Below are positions 1 through 8,580 of a stretch of 64,000 nt of DNA, in pieces. The translations under genes and the position numbers were made by a program. This DNA is from Rhizobium sp. (GTDB lineage Bacteria > Pseudomonadota > Alphaproteobacteria > Rhizobiales > Rhizobiaceae): assembly GCA_029865885.1 (NCBI GenBank), contig JARXAK010000231.1:1-64000 (forward strand), in the 5' to 3' direction. How positions within the stretch are numbered: position 1 is the stretch's first letter; each line of letters starts with the position of its first letter. The notes below the pieces were generated by a model. That model was not told the DNA's origin and did not search any database. It saw only the letters and a program-made list of their open reading frames with translations.

Positions 1-296
1 GCGCTGCAATGCGTGCCGGAATCTCCCTTCACACTCTGCGCCCGGACGAGGTTTCGCACGCCACGGACCAACTGTTCGAAGGCCGCCCGTTCACCGAGGA
101 CGACAAGCTCGACGAGGTGAACCTGCACGATGACGAGATCGCTTACGATCCGCTCCACGACGGCTACGTTGGCCCCCAGGGCGGTGTGTTCGCCGGTCCT
201 CCGACCAGCCAGCAGACGCAGAACACCGGACCGGAAGTGGATGCCCGTTCCGGCGACAATGACGACGAACCTTCGCAGTTTGGAGATATCGAATGA
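1..296 (+). CDS. tniA: TniA/TnsB-family transposase, C-terminal end (partial)
   Basis: The reading frame is open to the window start, so only the last roughly 98 codons are present. The visible residues are an acidic, poorly conserved tail (DDEIAYDP, GDNDDEPSQF) with no catalytic residue, so identification rests on context. The stop overlaps the start of tniB by ATGA at 293-296, the arrangement expected for a tniA-tniB pair. In this family TniA binds the transposon ends and carries out strand transfer with a DDE catalytic core. The C-terminal tail usually contacts the ATPase partner. It could be another protein encoded ahead of tniB, but the tniA-tniB-tniQ order makes that unlikely. Confidence 0.65.
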   Translation, partial: AAMRAGISLHTLRPDEVSHATDQLFEGRPFTEDDKLDEVNLHDDEIAYDPLHDGYVGPQGGVFAGPPTSQQTQNTGPEVDARSGDNDDEPSQFGDIE

Positions 297-1294
297 CTGA
301 CGCCAGCATCGCCATGAGCGCGCCTATTGTGAGCAAGTCGGATCGCAAGCTTCATCTGCAAAAGCTTTACCTGCGCTACGCAAAGTATCACGAGGTCAGC
401 GAGCACCTTGATGGCATGATCAGAAATGCCAAAGCCTGCCGGGAAGGTGGCGGCTTCAAGGAACGTGCACTTTTCGTAATTGGCGAGTCGAATACCGGCA
501 AATCGCGCATGCTGGAGGAGCTGTTCCGAGAGAAAGCGAACTTTCAGCCGTACCAAGATGAGGAGGGCGAATGGGTACGCCCTATGATCAGTATTGAAGC
601 GCCGTCGCCCTGCAGTTCCAGGGAACTTGCACTCAAAGTCCTCAAGGAACTTGGCGCTGTCGTTCGTAACAAACGAATTAGCAATCCGGAGCTGTACGAT
701 TTCCTGAAAGATCAGTTGCGTGATCAGAGGGTGGAGTATCTGCATATCGATGAAATGCAGGACACGGTTCTCCACAACACGGAGTTCGCCATCAAGTCCG
801 TACAGAGCGATGTGAAGAGCCTCCTTCAGATCAAGAACTGGCCCCTGCATGCCATCTTCTCCGGCGTGACCGATCTGGAAAAATTCATCCAGGGAGGCGA
901 TGGCCAGATCGGCAACCGCTCAAACACTATTCGCCTCGAACTCTTGAAGGACCCGAGGGACCTGAGGGCGGCCGAACAGATTTTGTCCAACATCGTCGTA
1001 AAACACGCAGGCCTTGAACCCGGCTGGGCTGAAAAGGACGAGCTTCCCGCGCGCCTCATACTGGCGGGGCAAGGACGCTTCGGCACGATCTGCGACGACG
1101 TCAAGAAAGCCTGCTTTGCCGCGATTGACGCTGATCGCAGCAAGGTCACGCTGTCTGATTTTGAAGCCGTTTACCAGGTCCGCAAGGCATGCCTGCGTGA
1201 GGACAATCCCTTCCGTGGGAATAAATGGCGGGACATCGTGCCCCCAAATGCCCTCGCCGACCTTCGCAAACCTGTTGCCAAACGAAAGAAGTGA
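293..1294 (+). CDS. tniB: TniB/TnsC-like AAA ATPase, transposition helper
   Basis: This 333-aa protein is a P-loop ATPase. Walker A is GESNTGKS at residues 64-71 and Walker B is YLHIDE at 149-154, followed by a sensor-like stretch (HAIFSGVTDL). In Tn7 and Tn5053 relatives TniB/TnsC polymerises on target DNA with ATP and links the target-selecting TniQ to the TniA transposase. The start overlaps the tniA stop (ATGA), and tniQ begins 2 bp after its stop, indicating one translationally coupled operon. Length fits the short TniB/TnsC type. The family assignment is strong; the target specificity of this element is unknown. Confidence 0.88.
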   Translation: MTDASIAMSAPIVSKSDRKLHLQKLYLRYAKYHEVSEHLDGMIRNAKACREGGGFKERALFVIGESNTGKSRMLEELFREKANFQPYQDEEGEWVRPMISIEAPSPCSSRELALKVLKELGAVVRNKRISNPELYDFLKDQLRDQRVEYLHIDEMQDTVLHNTEFAIKSVQSDVKSLLQIKNWPLHAIFSGVTDLEKFIQGGDGQIGNRSNTIRLELLKDPRDLRAAEQILSNIVVKHAGLEPGWAEKDELPARLILAGQGRFGTICDDVKKACFAAIDADRSKVTLSDFEAVYQVRKACLREDNPFRGNKWRDIVPPNALADLRKPVAKRKK

Positions 1295-1296
1295 CG

Positions 1297-3111
1297 ATGC
1301 TCGGTTCAAAGCTCGCCCGCCAGATCGCTCTCCACGACGATGAGTGCCAGGTAATGTTTGCCTCTAGGCTGGCAAAGGCCAATGGCTACTGCGACTTGGA
1401 CGAGTTCTGCTGGATGACGAACGTCCCTGTGTCGCGGCTGCAAACCATGGATGAGGAGACCGCAGACCTGTTAGCGACTTGGTCTGGTGTAACCGCTGGC
1501 CGTTTCCAAAGGTTTGCACTGACCGGTCGCAACCTGACGACATTTGGGGACGCAACTGTCCGGCGGTCACAGTTGGAAATGGCTGGCCTCCGTGTCTGCC
1601 GCCATTGTCTGCTGAATGACTTGGGCACCGGTCAAGGACGCACTGTGACACGCCCTTATGCAAGAGCCACATGGCGTTGGAGGGTGATTGGCACATGCCC
1701 AGAACACGGCTGTGACCTAGAGGCCATCCCCGCTTGCGATCTCACCGCATGGATCGCGCGACGCGGCGATGCACTCGCGGCAAATCTGCCGGAAGTTCGC
1801 AAACCCGAACCCGTCGATGTGTATTTTGCTGGCCGGGTCATCGGTGGTGCAAAAACATCGGAGTTTCTGGACGAACTTCCGGCATATGTGGCTGCCGAGT
1901 TCTGCACTGTCATCGGCCATATCAATGAATTTGCACAGACGACTGGTGTTCGAAGTCGCGTTCCAGACGGCTTCAAGAACACATCATGCCGCCGAGAGGG
2001 GTATAGGATTGCCAGAGAGGGCCGAGCCTCGATTCTGTCTTTTCTTTCCACTCATGTCAGCACCGTAGTTGAAGACGTCTCGGATTTCACAGATGTCTAC
2101 GGTGCCGCACGTCGCTGGTTGCGGAAGTTCGTCACGGACGCGGATTACCGCGCTGTTGTGGAGCTGTTCCAGCATCACGCCGAACAGCATATTCCGATGG
2201 CAGTCGGCGACGTTTTCCTCACTGAGGTAAAGGAACGCCTGGTCCACACGATTCAGTCAGCAGCCGTCGAGTATCAGATCACACCTGCTCGGGTGAAAAG
2301 TGTCGCAGAGAAGCAGGGTTTTACGACGACCAATCCGGACGGGAGTGTACGCGCCTCTCGCGTATTTCCGCGCGGTGCCTTGCACGAATATCTTGTTCTT
2401 GAGAGCCAGCTTCTCACGACCACCGAGGCAGCTAATACCTTGGGGTGCAGTTGGCATTTTCTCGACATTCTCCTCACTCAGGAACACTTGCCGTACCACT
2501 TGAACTCGGAGGAGTGCGCGCGGGTGTATCGCCGTATCAAGCGTGCCAGCGTAGACAATCTGATCGCCTGGCTCACCCTGAGAAAGGAACAGATGAGCAA
2601 CGATGGGCTAGTCTCTATCCCTAAGGCAACGGCCATTTGTCACTGCAAAACGCCCGAAATCATTTCTCTGATTTTTACCGGCACCCTGAAAAGGGTTTCA
2701 TGGTCTGGCACGGAACTGCAGCTCAGGAATCTGCTGGTCGATCCAGTTGAAGTGCTCCAGCATGTCGCTCTTGAAGGCCCCGGAGCCTTCATGGATGTAG
2801 CAGCCTTGGAGAAGGCGTTGCGCACCACGACAGCGACCGTAGAGGAGCTTATCAAGCTTCAGTTTCTGCAAGTGCAGATGCGACCTCATCCTCGAACGCG
2901 GGTCCATCAACGTTTCGTCCATCCGCTCGACGTCGAGGGGTTTGTGTCGAAACATGTCTCATTGAGCGCCATGGCACGCGAGAACGGCAGGCAGATCGCA
3001 AGTTTGAAAAAGGCATTAGATAAAGAAGGCATCAAGCCGATCTTTGAACCTACCGGTAAGATTGCCAGGTTCTATCGCCGATCTGATGTGCGGCGTCTTG
3101 GATTGGCGTGA
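1297..3111 (+). CDS. tniQ: TniQ-family target-site selector
   Basis: This 604-aa protein starts at the ATG 2 bp after the tniB stop; an earlier in-frame start at 1225 would overlap tniB heavily and is rejected. The N-terminus shows the TniQ layout: a short segment with RLAKANGY, then a zinc-binding pattern CRHC and, some 35 residues on, CPEHGCDL. The region after about residue 180 is long and has helix-turn-helix-like stretches (TTEAANTLGCSWHFL; LSAMARENGRQI), more like TnsD than the short 300-400-aa TniQ of Tn5053. Such extended TniQ/TnsD proteins often bind a fixed attachment site. A tRNA-Thr gene 216 bp downstream is an obvious candidate, which is inference. A hairpin terminator follows at 3136. 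Confidence 0.85.
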   Translation: MLGSKLARQIALHDDECQVMFASRLAKANGYCDLDEFCWMTNVPVSRLQTMDEETADLLATWSGVTAGRFQRFALTGRNLTTFGDATVRRSQLEMAGLRVCRHCLLNDLGTGQGRTVTRPYARATWRWRVIGTCPEHGCDLEAIPACDLTAWIARRGDALAANLPEVRKPEPVDVYFAGRVIGGAKTSEFLDELPAYVAAEFCTVIGHINEFAQTTGVRSRVPDGFKNTSCRREGYRIAREGRASILSFLSTHVSTVVEDVSDFTDVYGAARRWLRKFVTDADYRAVVELFQHHAEQHIPMAVGDVFLTEVKERLVHTIQSAAVEYQITPARVKSVAEKQGFTTTNPDGSVRASRVFPRGALHEYLVLESQLLTTTEAANTLGCSWHFLDILLTQEHLPYHLNSEECARVYRRIKRASVDNLIAWLTLRKEQMSNDGLVSIPKATAICHCKTPEIISLIFTGTLKRVSWSGTELQLRNLLVDPVEVLQHVALEGPGAFMDVAALEKALRTTTATVEELIKLQFLQVQMRPHPRTRVHQRFVHPLDVEGFVSKHVSLSAMARENGRQIASLKKALDKEGIKPIFEPTGKIARFYRRSDVRRLGLA

Positions 3112-3135
3112 CACACATTTGATACACAGCACACA

Positions 3136-3160
3136 AAACCCGCTAACGCGGGTTTTTCTT
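3136..3160 (+). terminator. Intrinsic terminator after tniQ
   Basis: The sequence AAACCCGC-TAAC-GCGGGTTT is a perfect 8-bp stem with a 4-nt loop followed by a T run. It sits 25 bp after the tniQ stop and should end the tniABQ transcript. Confidence 0.85.
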
Positions 3161-3234
3161 TGCCTGTGATGCTATTCCGGCCACCGATAACCGCACTTTC
3201 TGCAACGGACAGGTGAACGATTTCCCTTCGGAAT

Positions 3235-3256
3235 CCCAGCCAACCTGGGCTTTTTT
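3235..3256 (+). terminator. Second hairpin with T run beyond the proposed transposon end
   Basis: CCCAG-CCAAC-CTGGG followed by C and six T residues. It lies outside the proposed transposon end at 3211, so it may be an old chromosomal terminator for a gene now separated from it by the insertion, or part of the element if the boundary is further right. It is read on the plus strand, opposite to the tRNA-Thr gene. Confidence 0.55.
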
Positions 3257-3326
3257 AATGACCAGGGACAAACCTTAGGGGCCGCACCAAAGCACCACCG
3301 AATTCGAAGGGTTTTTAGATTTGGAA

Positions 3327-3401
3327 TGGTGCTGCTAGAGAGATTTGAACTCTCGGCCTCTCCCTTACCAAGGGAGTGCTCTACCCCTGAGCTATAGCAG
3401 C
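3327..3401 (-). tRNA. tRNA-Thr (anticodon GGU)
   Basis: The minus strand folds as a standard cloverleaf. The acceptor is GCTGCTA (3401-3395) paired with TAGCAGC, followed by discriminator A and an encoded CCA (3329-3327). The D arm contains GCTCAGGGGTAGAGC. The anticodon stem CTCCC/GGGAG holds loop TTGGTAA with anticodon GGT. The T arm contains GTTCAAATC. The gene is intact and no duplicated copy of its end is seen nearby, so the adjacent tni element has not used it in the way an integrase would. Confidence 0.95.
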
Positions 3402-3555
3402 ATCTGGCGGGCGACGTCTTTGGTCTGCCCGGAACGAGGCGCCTATTGCCACAGAGTTTTGGGGAGCGCAAGCCGTAAAGCGATTGTGCGGCCAAGTTTT
3501 ATGAGGAGGGCGAAGGGGACTTTTCGATTTTTGTTCGATCGGTTATCACCCGCTG

Positions 3556-3870
3556 ATGACGAATGACCCGGAAAACAAGGGCGAAGCGGACGACGGCGCC
3601 ATCGAGGCCGCCCGGCTTGCCGATCGTGGAAAACGTGGACTGTCCGATGCCGAAGAACGGCGGCGGGAGCGGGCTGCGGCCAAGCTGCGCGAAAATCTCG
3701 CGCGCCGAAAGCTGCAGGCGCGGGCCCGCCGGGCCGGAGAAGCGGAAGATGGTGTCGGTTTGCCGGCCGCGCATTCGCCGCCATCTGCGTTGGGTTTGGA
3801 AGGCGAGGCCGTAAAACTCTCAGCGGACGAAGGCAGCCCTGCCGCAAATTCGTCCAAACCCGGTGATTAA
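3556..3870 (+). CDS. Small hypothetical protein, charged and helical
   Basis: This predicted 104-aa protein has an Arg/Ala/Glu-rich helical middle (ERRRERAAAKLRENLARRK) and a Ser/Ala/Gly-rich tail. No domain is recognised. Similar small basic proteins occur ahead of murA in rhizobia, but I cannot name a family. It reads in the same direction as murA, 126 bp upstream. The ribosome-binding site is weak and a GTG/TTG start cannot be excluded. GC-rich sequence makes chance frames possible here, so confidence is moderate. Confidence 0.5.
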   Translation: MTNDPENKGEADDGAIEAARLADRGKRGLSDAEERRRERAAAKLRENLARRKLQARARRAGEAEDGVGLPAAHSPPSALGLEGEAVKLSADEGSPAANSSKPGD

Positions 3871-3996
3871 CCGAGCGTTGCGGCTTCAATTGAACCGCTC
3901 GTGGTTTTCGTCTAAAGAGCCAGCCTCGCCGGATTGGCTACCCCTCACACCTTCTTCAGGAAAGGCGGGCACTTCTTGCCCGTATCGCAGGCTCTC

Positions 3997-5289
3997 ATGG
4001 ATCGCATCAGGATTGTTGGTGGCAATGCGTTGAACGGGATCATCCCGATCTCGGGCGCCAAAAACGCAGCGCTGCCCCTGATGATCGCCTCGCTGCTGAC
4101 GTCGGACACGCTGACGCTGGAAAACGTGCCGCATCTCGCAGACGTCGAAGGTCTGATCCGCATTCTCGGCAATCATGGCGTCGATATCGCCGTCAACGGC
4201 CGCCGCGAACATCAGGACGGTTCCTATTCGCGGACCATTCATTTCACCTGCCGCACGGTTGCCGATACGACGGCACCCTATGAGCTCGTCTCGAAGATGC
4301 GCGCCAGCTTCTGGGTCATTGGCCCGCTGCTCGCCCGCGAAGGCCAGGCCCGCGTTTCGCTGCCCGGTGGCTGCGCCATCGGCACGCGCCCGGTCGACCT
4401 CTTCATCGAAGGCCTCGCAGCACTTGGCGCCGAGATGGAAATCGACGGCGGTTACATCAATGCCAAGGCCCCGAAGGGCGGCCTGATTGGCGCGCGCTAT
4501 ACCTTCCCCAAGGTCTCCGTCGGCGCGACCCATGTCATGCTGATGGCAGCCTCGCTTGCCCGCGGCACGACCGTAATCGGCAATGCGGCGCGCGAGCCTG
4601 AAGTCGTCGATCTCGCCAACTGCCTGATCGCCATGGGCGCCAAGATTTCAGGCGCCGGCACCTCGACCATCACCATCGAAGGCGTGACCAGCCTTTCCGG
4701 CGCCCGCCACCGCGTCCTGCCCGACCGCATCGAGACCGGCACCTATGCCATGGCGGTTGCCATGACTGGCGGTGATGTGACTTTGGCCGGCACCGACATG
4801 ACGCTGCTCGATACGGCGGTCGAAGCCATTCGCCGCGCCGGGGCCGAAGTGTCCGCTGTCGAGGGCGGTATCCGCGTCATCGGTCATGGCGATCAAATCC
4901 GCCCGGTGGATATCGTCACCGAACCCTTCCCGGGCTTTCCGACCGACCTGCAGGCGCAGTTCATGGGTCTGATGACCCGCGCCCACGGCGTTTCGCATGT
5001 GACTGAAACGATCTTCGAAAACCGTTTCATGCATGTGCAGGAACTGGCGCGCCTTGGCGCCAAGATCACGCTGTCGGGCCAGACCGCCCGCATCGAGGGC
5101 GTAACGCGCCTGCGCGGCGCGCCTGTGATGGCGACCGATCTGCGCGCCTCGGTCTCGCTGGTCATCGGGGGGCTTGCCGCCGAGGGTGAGACCATGGTGT
5201 CCCGCGTCTATCATCTCGATCGCGGCTTCGAGCGGCTGGAAGAGAAGCTCACCCGTTGTGGCGCGATTATCGAGCGCATCAGCGGCTGA
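3997..5289 (+). CDS. murA: UDP-N-acetylglucosamine 1-carboxyvinyltransferase MurA
   Basis: MurA catalyses the first committed cytoplasmic step of peptidoglycan synthesis, transfer of enolpyruvate from PEP to UDP-GlcNAc. The 430-aa length is typical. The substrate-binding pair K22/N23 is present in SGAKNAALP, and the loop Cys targeted by fosfomycin is C126 in [13 protein letters not shown], so the enzyme should be active and fosfomycin-sensitive at that residue. The start at 3997 is chosen because it gives the usual [10 protein letters not shown]-terminus; an upstream in-frame ATG at 3934 adds 21 unconserved residues. It heads the conserved Rhizobiales block with hisD and infA. Confidence 0.95.
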   Translation: MDRIRIVGGNALNGIIPISGAKNAALPLMIASLLTSDTLTLENVPHLADVEGLIRILGNHGVDIAVNGRREHQDGSYSRTIHFTCRTVADTTAPYELVSKMRASFWVIGPLLAREGQARVSLPGGCAIGTRPVDLFIEGLAALGAEMEIDGGYINAKAPKGGLIGARYTFPKVSVGATHVMLMAASLARGTTVIGNAAREPEVVDLANCLIAMGAKISGAGTSTITIEGVTSLSGARHRVLPDRIETGTYAMAVAMTGGDVTLAGTDMTLLDTAVEAIRRAGAEVSAVEGGIRVIGHGDQIRPVDIVTEPFPGFPTDLQAQFMGLMTRAHGVSHVTETIFENRFMHVQELARLGAKITLSGQTARIEGVTRLRGAPVMATDLRASVSLVIGGLAAEGETMVSRVYHLDRGFERLEEKLTRCGAIIERISG

Positions 5290-5424
5290 TCGACGTCGAG
5301 CGGTCTTTGCGGCGGGATGGGGCGAAAAGTCTTTTTGTCCCGTTGCCACTGGACAAGCCGCAACCTATGTCGAAAACATGAAATTCGACAGTGAGGCCGT
5401 CTTCGGATGGCACGGTGAGGTGAC

Positions 5425-5862
5425 ATGACGGACTTGAAGCTTCTGGCGCTCGATGCCGATGATCTCGCGATCATCTCGGCCCATATGCAGGATGCCGTGT
5501 TCAAGGTCGGCGATTTGAGTTTTTCGGCCCGGTCCGGACTGTTTTCGCTCGCCGCCAACCGTTTCGTTTGGGAAAAGGCGGCGCGTGCGTCGAAGAGCTT
5601 TGAGCGTCGCCGTGCGGGCCTGAGCTTCAAGCGCGTCGAAGCGGTCCGCTCGATCGGCTTCGATCGCAGCCGTGCCGACGAGGTGATGAGCCTGCTCGCC
5701 ATCCGCTACCTTCCGAAAGGGGAGGGGCCGGATGGTGTCGTCGAACTGTTGCTCGCCGGCGGCGGTACCGTCGCGCTTGAGGTGGAATGCATCGAGGCCC
5801 AACTCGCCGATACCGGCGGTGCCTGGGAAACGATGACGCGGCCGGAACACGAGGCAGGCTGA
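5425..5862 (+). CDS. DUF2948 family protein
   Basis: This 145-aa protein of unknown function belongs to a family found almost only in alphaproteobacteria between murA and hisD, as here. It opens with LKLLALDADDLAIISAHMQDAV, the recognisable start of the family. There is no signal peptide, membrane segment or catalytic motif, and it is probably a soluble cytoplasmic protein. The conserved position suggests co-expression with the neighbouring housekeeping genes. No function should be inferred from that alone. Confidence 0.85.
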   Translation: MTDLKLLALDADDLAIISAHMQDAVFKVGDLSFSARSGLFSLAANRFVWEKAARASKSFERRRAGLSFKRVEAVRSIGFDRSRADEVMSLLAIRYLPKGEGPDGVVELLLAGGGTVALEVECIEAQLADTGGAWETMTRPEHEAG

Positions 5863-5933
5863 CAAGGCTTGAGGCTCGCGCTGTTGGCGCGGCTTGATTG
5901 AATTTGAGAATGCTTGAGAGGGAAATACGGGGC

Positions 5934-7232
5934 GTGGCAATCTGGCTGGATCAGGCATCGGGAGATTTCGAGGCGCGTTTCGCGGCCTTCCTGACGACCA
6001 AGCGTGAAGTGTCCGACGACGTCAATGACGTCGTGCGCAAGATCATTGATGACGTGCGGACCCGTGGTGACGCGGCCCTTGCCGACTATTCCAAACGCTT
6101 CGATGGCGTGGATTTCTCGACTGTTTCCATGCGGGTGACCGATGAGGAGATCGCCTCGGCACTCGCCTCGACGTCACCGGAGCTCATCGACGCGCTGAAG
6201 CTGGCAGCCGAACGCATCGAGCGCCATCACGCCCGCCAGATGCCGAAGGACGATATCTACGAAGATGCGATCGGCGTCGGCCTCGGGTCGCGCTGGACGG
6301 CCATCGATGCCGTTGGCCTTTACGTGCCGGGCGGCACCGCCAGCTATCCGAGTTCGGTGTTAATGAATGCGCTGCCGGCCAAGGTGGCCGGCGTCCCGCG
6401 CGTCGTCATGGTCGTGCCGGCAACGGGCGGCGCCATCAATCCGACGGTTCTGGCCGCTGCCAGCATCGCCGGCGTCACCGAGATCTACCGCATCGGCGGC
6501 GCCCAGGCGGTGGCAGCCCTTGCCTATGGCACCGAGACCATCGCCCCCGTTGCCAAGATCGTCGGCCCGGGCAATGCCTATGTCGCTGCCGCCAAGCGTC
6601 AGGTCTTCGGCACCGTCGGCATCGACATGATCGCCGGCCCCTCGGAAGTGCTTGTCATTGCCGACAAGGACAATGATCCGGACTGGCTGGCCGCCGATCT
6701 GCTCGCCCAGGCCGAACACGATCCGGGTGCCCAGTCGATCGTCATCACCGACGACCATGCGCTGGGCGAAGCCGTCGAAGCCGCCGTCGAGCGGCAGCTG
6801 AAAACCCTGCCCCGCGCCGAGACGGCGTCTGCCAGCTGGCGCGATTTTGGCGCGATCATCACGGTCGAGAAGCTTGAGGACAGTATCCCGCTTGCGAACC
6901 GCATTGCAGCCGAACACCTCGAGCTTGCCGTCGATGATCCCGAGCCGCTGATATCAGGCATCCGCAATGCCGGAGCAATCTTCGTCGGCCGCCACACGCC
7001 TGAGGTCATCGGCGATTATGTCGGCGGGTCCAATCACGTCCTGCCCACGGCGCGCTCGGCCCGCTTCTCTTCGGGGCTCTCGGTGCTCGATTACGTCAAG
7101 CGCACCTCGATCCTGCGCCTCGGTCCCGACCAGTTGCGGAAGCTTGCACCCGCCGCCATTGCGCTGGCAAAGTCGGAAGGGCTCGAAGCCCATGCGCGCT
7201 CCGTCGCCATCCGTCTCAATCTCGGGGACTAG
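5934..7232 (+). CDS. hisD: Histidinol dehydrogenase HisD
   Basis: HisD is a zinc enzyme that oxidises L-histidinol to L-histidine in two NAD-dependent steps, the end of histidine synthesis. Conserved landmarks are VPGGTASYPSSV, IAGPSEVLV, the LLAQAEHDPGAQ segment, the catalytic EHLE pair and GGSNHVLPT near the C-terminus. I place the start at GTG 5934, about 9 nt after AGAGGGA, giving MAIWLDQ and 432 aa, close to rhizobial homologues. An ATG at 5910 or TTG at 5898 would add only a short unconserved extension. UPF0262 follows after 3 bp, so the two are probably cotranscribed. Confidence 0.93.
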   Translation: MAIWLDQASGDFEARFAAFLTTKREVSDDVNDVVRKIIDDVRTRGDAALADYSKRFDGVDFSTVSMRVTDEEIASALASTSPELIDALKLAAERIERHHARQMPKDDIYEDAIGVGLGSRWTAIDAVGLYVPGGTASYPSSVLMNALPAKVAGVPRVVMVVPATGGAINPTVLAAASIAGVTEIYRIGGAQAVAALAYGTETIAPVAKIVGPGNAYVAAAKRQVFGTVGIDMIAGPSEVLVIADKDNDPDWLAADLLAQAEHDPGAQSIVITDDHALGEAVEAAVERQLKTLPRAETASASWRDFGAIITVEKLEDSIPLANRIAAEHLELAVDDPEPLISGIRNAGAIFVGRHTPEVIGDYVGGSNHVLPTARSARFSSGLSVLDYVKRTSILRLGPDQLRKLAPAAIALAKSEGLEAHARSVAIRLNLGD

Positions 7233-7235
7233 CCG

Positions 7236-7709
7236 ATGGCAGCGGGCGACTTCCGGCTCTCAGATGTCGTGTTGGACGAGACCATCGGGCGCTCGACCCC
7301 CGATGTTGAGCATGAGCGGGCGGTCGCCATCTTCGATCTCATCGAGGAAAACACCTTCGAGCCCGCAGGCCATCCCGGTGGCCCCTACAAGCTGTTCCTG
7401 TCTCTGATGGATCGCAAGCTCGTCTTCTCGATCAAGACGGAGGCCGGCGATGACGTCGCCGTCCACATCCTGTCTCTGACGCCGCTGCAGCGGATCATCA
7501 AGGACTACTTCATGATCTGCGAAAGCTATTATGAAGCGATCCGCTCCTCGACCCCCTCGCAGATCGAGGCGATCGACATGGGGCGTCGCGGCATCCACAA
7601 TGACGGTTCCCAGACGCTGATGGACAGGCTCTCGGGCAAGATCAAGATCGATTTCGACACCGCCCGTCGTCTGTTCACCTTGGTCTGTGTGCTCTATTGG
7701 CGGGGCTAG
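7236..7709 (+). CDS. UPF0262 family protein
   Basis: This 157-aa protein matches the length and position of the UPF0262 family, which sits directly after hisD in rhizobia. Recognisable stretches are [14 protein letters not shown]-like residues near 30 and the [17 protein letters not shown]-like core around residues 85-100. No catalytic motif or membrane segment is seen. The function is unknown. It begins 3 bp after hisD, and the phosphatase gene begins 5 bp after its stop. Confidence 0.88.
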   Translation: MAAGDFRLSDVVLDETIGRSTPDVEHERAVAIFDLIEENTFEPAGHPGGPYKLFLSLMDRKLVFSIKTEAGDDVAVHILSLTPLQRIIKDYFMICESYYEAIRSSTPSQIEAIDMGRRGIHNDGSQTLMDRLSGKIKIDFDTARRLFTLVCVLYWRG

Positions 7710-7714
7710 ACGGA

Positions 7715-8176
7715 ATGGAGAAGGGCGGGACAGACAGCCGCCGTTCGCCTCGACCGGGGGCGATCCTCTTCATGTGTGGCCAGAACGTCATTCGAAGCCC
7801 CATGGCCGAGGCGATTGCAAAGCAGGGACTTCCAGCCGGCACCTGGGTCGCCTCAGCCGGCGTGAAGAAAGGCGAGCGCGATCCCTTCGTCGATGTGGTG
7901 CTGGACGAAGTCGGCCTATCGCTTGGCCGCCGCCAGCCCCAGACGCTGGAAGACATGGCCGATGACTTCTTCGATCTCGTCGTGACCCTGACGCCAGAGG
8001 CCCATCACGCTGCACTCGAACTGACCCGGCATTCCGCCGTCGAGGTCGAATACTGGCCGATGCCGGACCCGACGGTCGAGACCGGCAGCCGCGAGCAGCG
8101 GCTTTCCGCCTATCGCGACGTGCGGGATCGTTTGACGAAGTTGATCCGTGAAAGACTGGTGCTGGTCCCGGATTAG
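7715..8176 (+). CDS. Low molecular weight protein-tyrosine-phosphatase family protein
   Basis: The protein has 153 aa. The catalytic P-loop is C21-GQNVI-R27-S, the CX5R(S/T) signature of low-molecular-weight phosphatases and related arsenate reductases. The general-acid loop is WPMPDPT near residue 115. A second cysteine adjacent to the first, used by some family members, is absent. The substrate is unknown; the family is often annotated as arsenate reductase in this locus, but nothing in the sequence favours arsenate. I prefer the ATG at 7715 over the TTG at 7697, which overlaps the preceding gene. Confidence 0.85.
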   Translation: MEKGGTDSRRSPRPGAILFMCGQNVIRSPMAEAIAKQGLPAGTWVASAGVKKGERDPFVDVVLDEVGLSLGRRQPQTLEDMADDFFDLVVTLTPEAHHAALELTRHSAVEVEYWPMPDPTVETGSREQRLSAYRDVRDRLTKLIRERLVLVPD

Positions 8177-8320
8177 GGCCGTTTTTGCCCCTCTTGAAAC
8201 AAATCACAAAAGCCGAATCTACAAGGTTCACAAATGCCGGGCGATTGTGTAGTTTCCGCCCACATTTTAAGGGGCCCTCAGCGCGCCCCGCTTCAAAACC
8301 CCAGGAAAGACAACCACTCT

Positions 8321-8539
8321 ATGGCTAAAGAAGAAGTCCTCGAATTCCCCGGCGTCGTTACCGAACTGCTGCCGAATGCCACCTTCCGCGTTAAGCTCGA
8401 AAACGAACACGAAATCATCGCCCACACCGCTGGCCGCATGCGCAAGAACCGCATCCGCGTTCTCGCCGGCGACAAGGTCCTGGTCGAGATGACCCCGTAT
8501 GACCTGACCAAGGGCCGGATCACCTATCGCTTCAAGTAA
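8321..8539 (+). CDS. infA: Translation initiation factor IF-1
   Basis: IF-1 is an OB-fold protein that binds the ribosomal A site during initiation. The 72-aa length and the sequence [13 protein letters not shown]...[16 protein letters not shown]...[13 protein letters not shown] are diagnostic. A good ribosome-binding site (AGGAAAGA) lies about 10 nt ahead of the ATG. The 144-bp gap upstream probably holds its own promoter, with TTGAAA at 8194 as a possible -35 element, though no strong -10 is evident. Confidence 0.97.
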   Translation: MAKEEVLEFPGVVTELLPNATFRVKLENEHEIIAHTAGRMRKNRIRVLAGDKVLVEMTPYDLTKGRITYRFK

Positions 8540-8580
8540 GCCTTAGGCCCAAGACCTGAAGGCTTGAGGAGCGCGTTCGG

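Larger units (their letters stand above)
1..3211 (+). mobile_element. Tn7/Tn5053-like transposon, right part (tniA'-tniB-tniQ)
   Basis: Three tightly packed plus-strand genes encode the end of a DDE transposase (TniA/TnsB type), an AAA ATPase (TniB/TnsC type) and a TniQ target-selection protein, the core of the Tn7/Tn5053/Tn402 group. The left end lies outside the window. The proposed right end is inferred. On the minus strand, reading from 3211, the sequence begins TGTCCGTTGCAGAA, which resembles my recollection of Tn5053/Tn402 terminal repeats (TGTC..TT.CAGAA). No second binding-site repeat or 5-bp target duplication could be confirmed. The tRNA-Thr gene begins 116 bp further on. Gene content is secure; the exact boundary is not. 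Confidence 0.7.

Noticed and set aside
1-3211. CRISPR-associated transposon (type V-K or I-F3)
   Set aside because: No Cas gene and no repeat array are visible in the part of the element in this window, although the left part is missing.
3172-3495. 107-codon minus-strand frame across tRNA-Thr
   Set aside because: It reads through the tRNA gene, whose structure explains the conservation.
5898-5934. TTG (5898) or ATG (5910) as the hisD start
   Set aside because: They add a short unconserved head; GTG 5934 has the Shine-Dalgarno sequence at a proper distance and the usual MAIWLD-like start.
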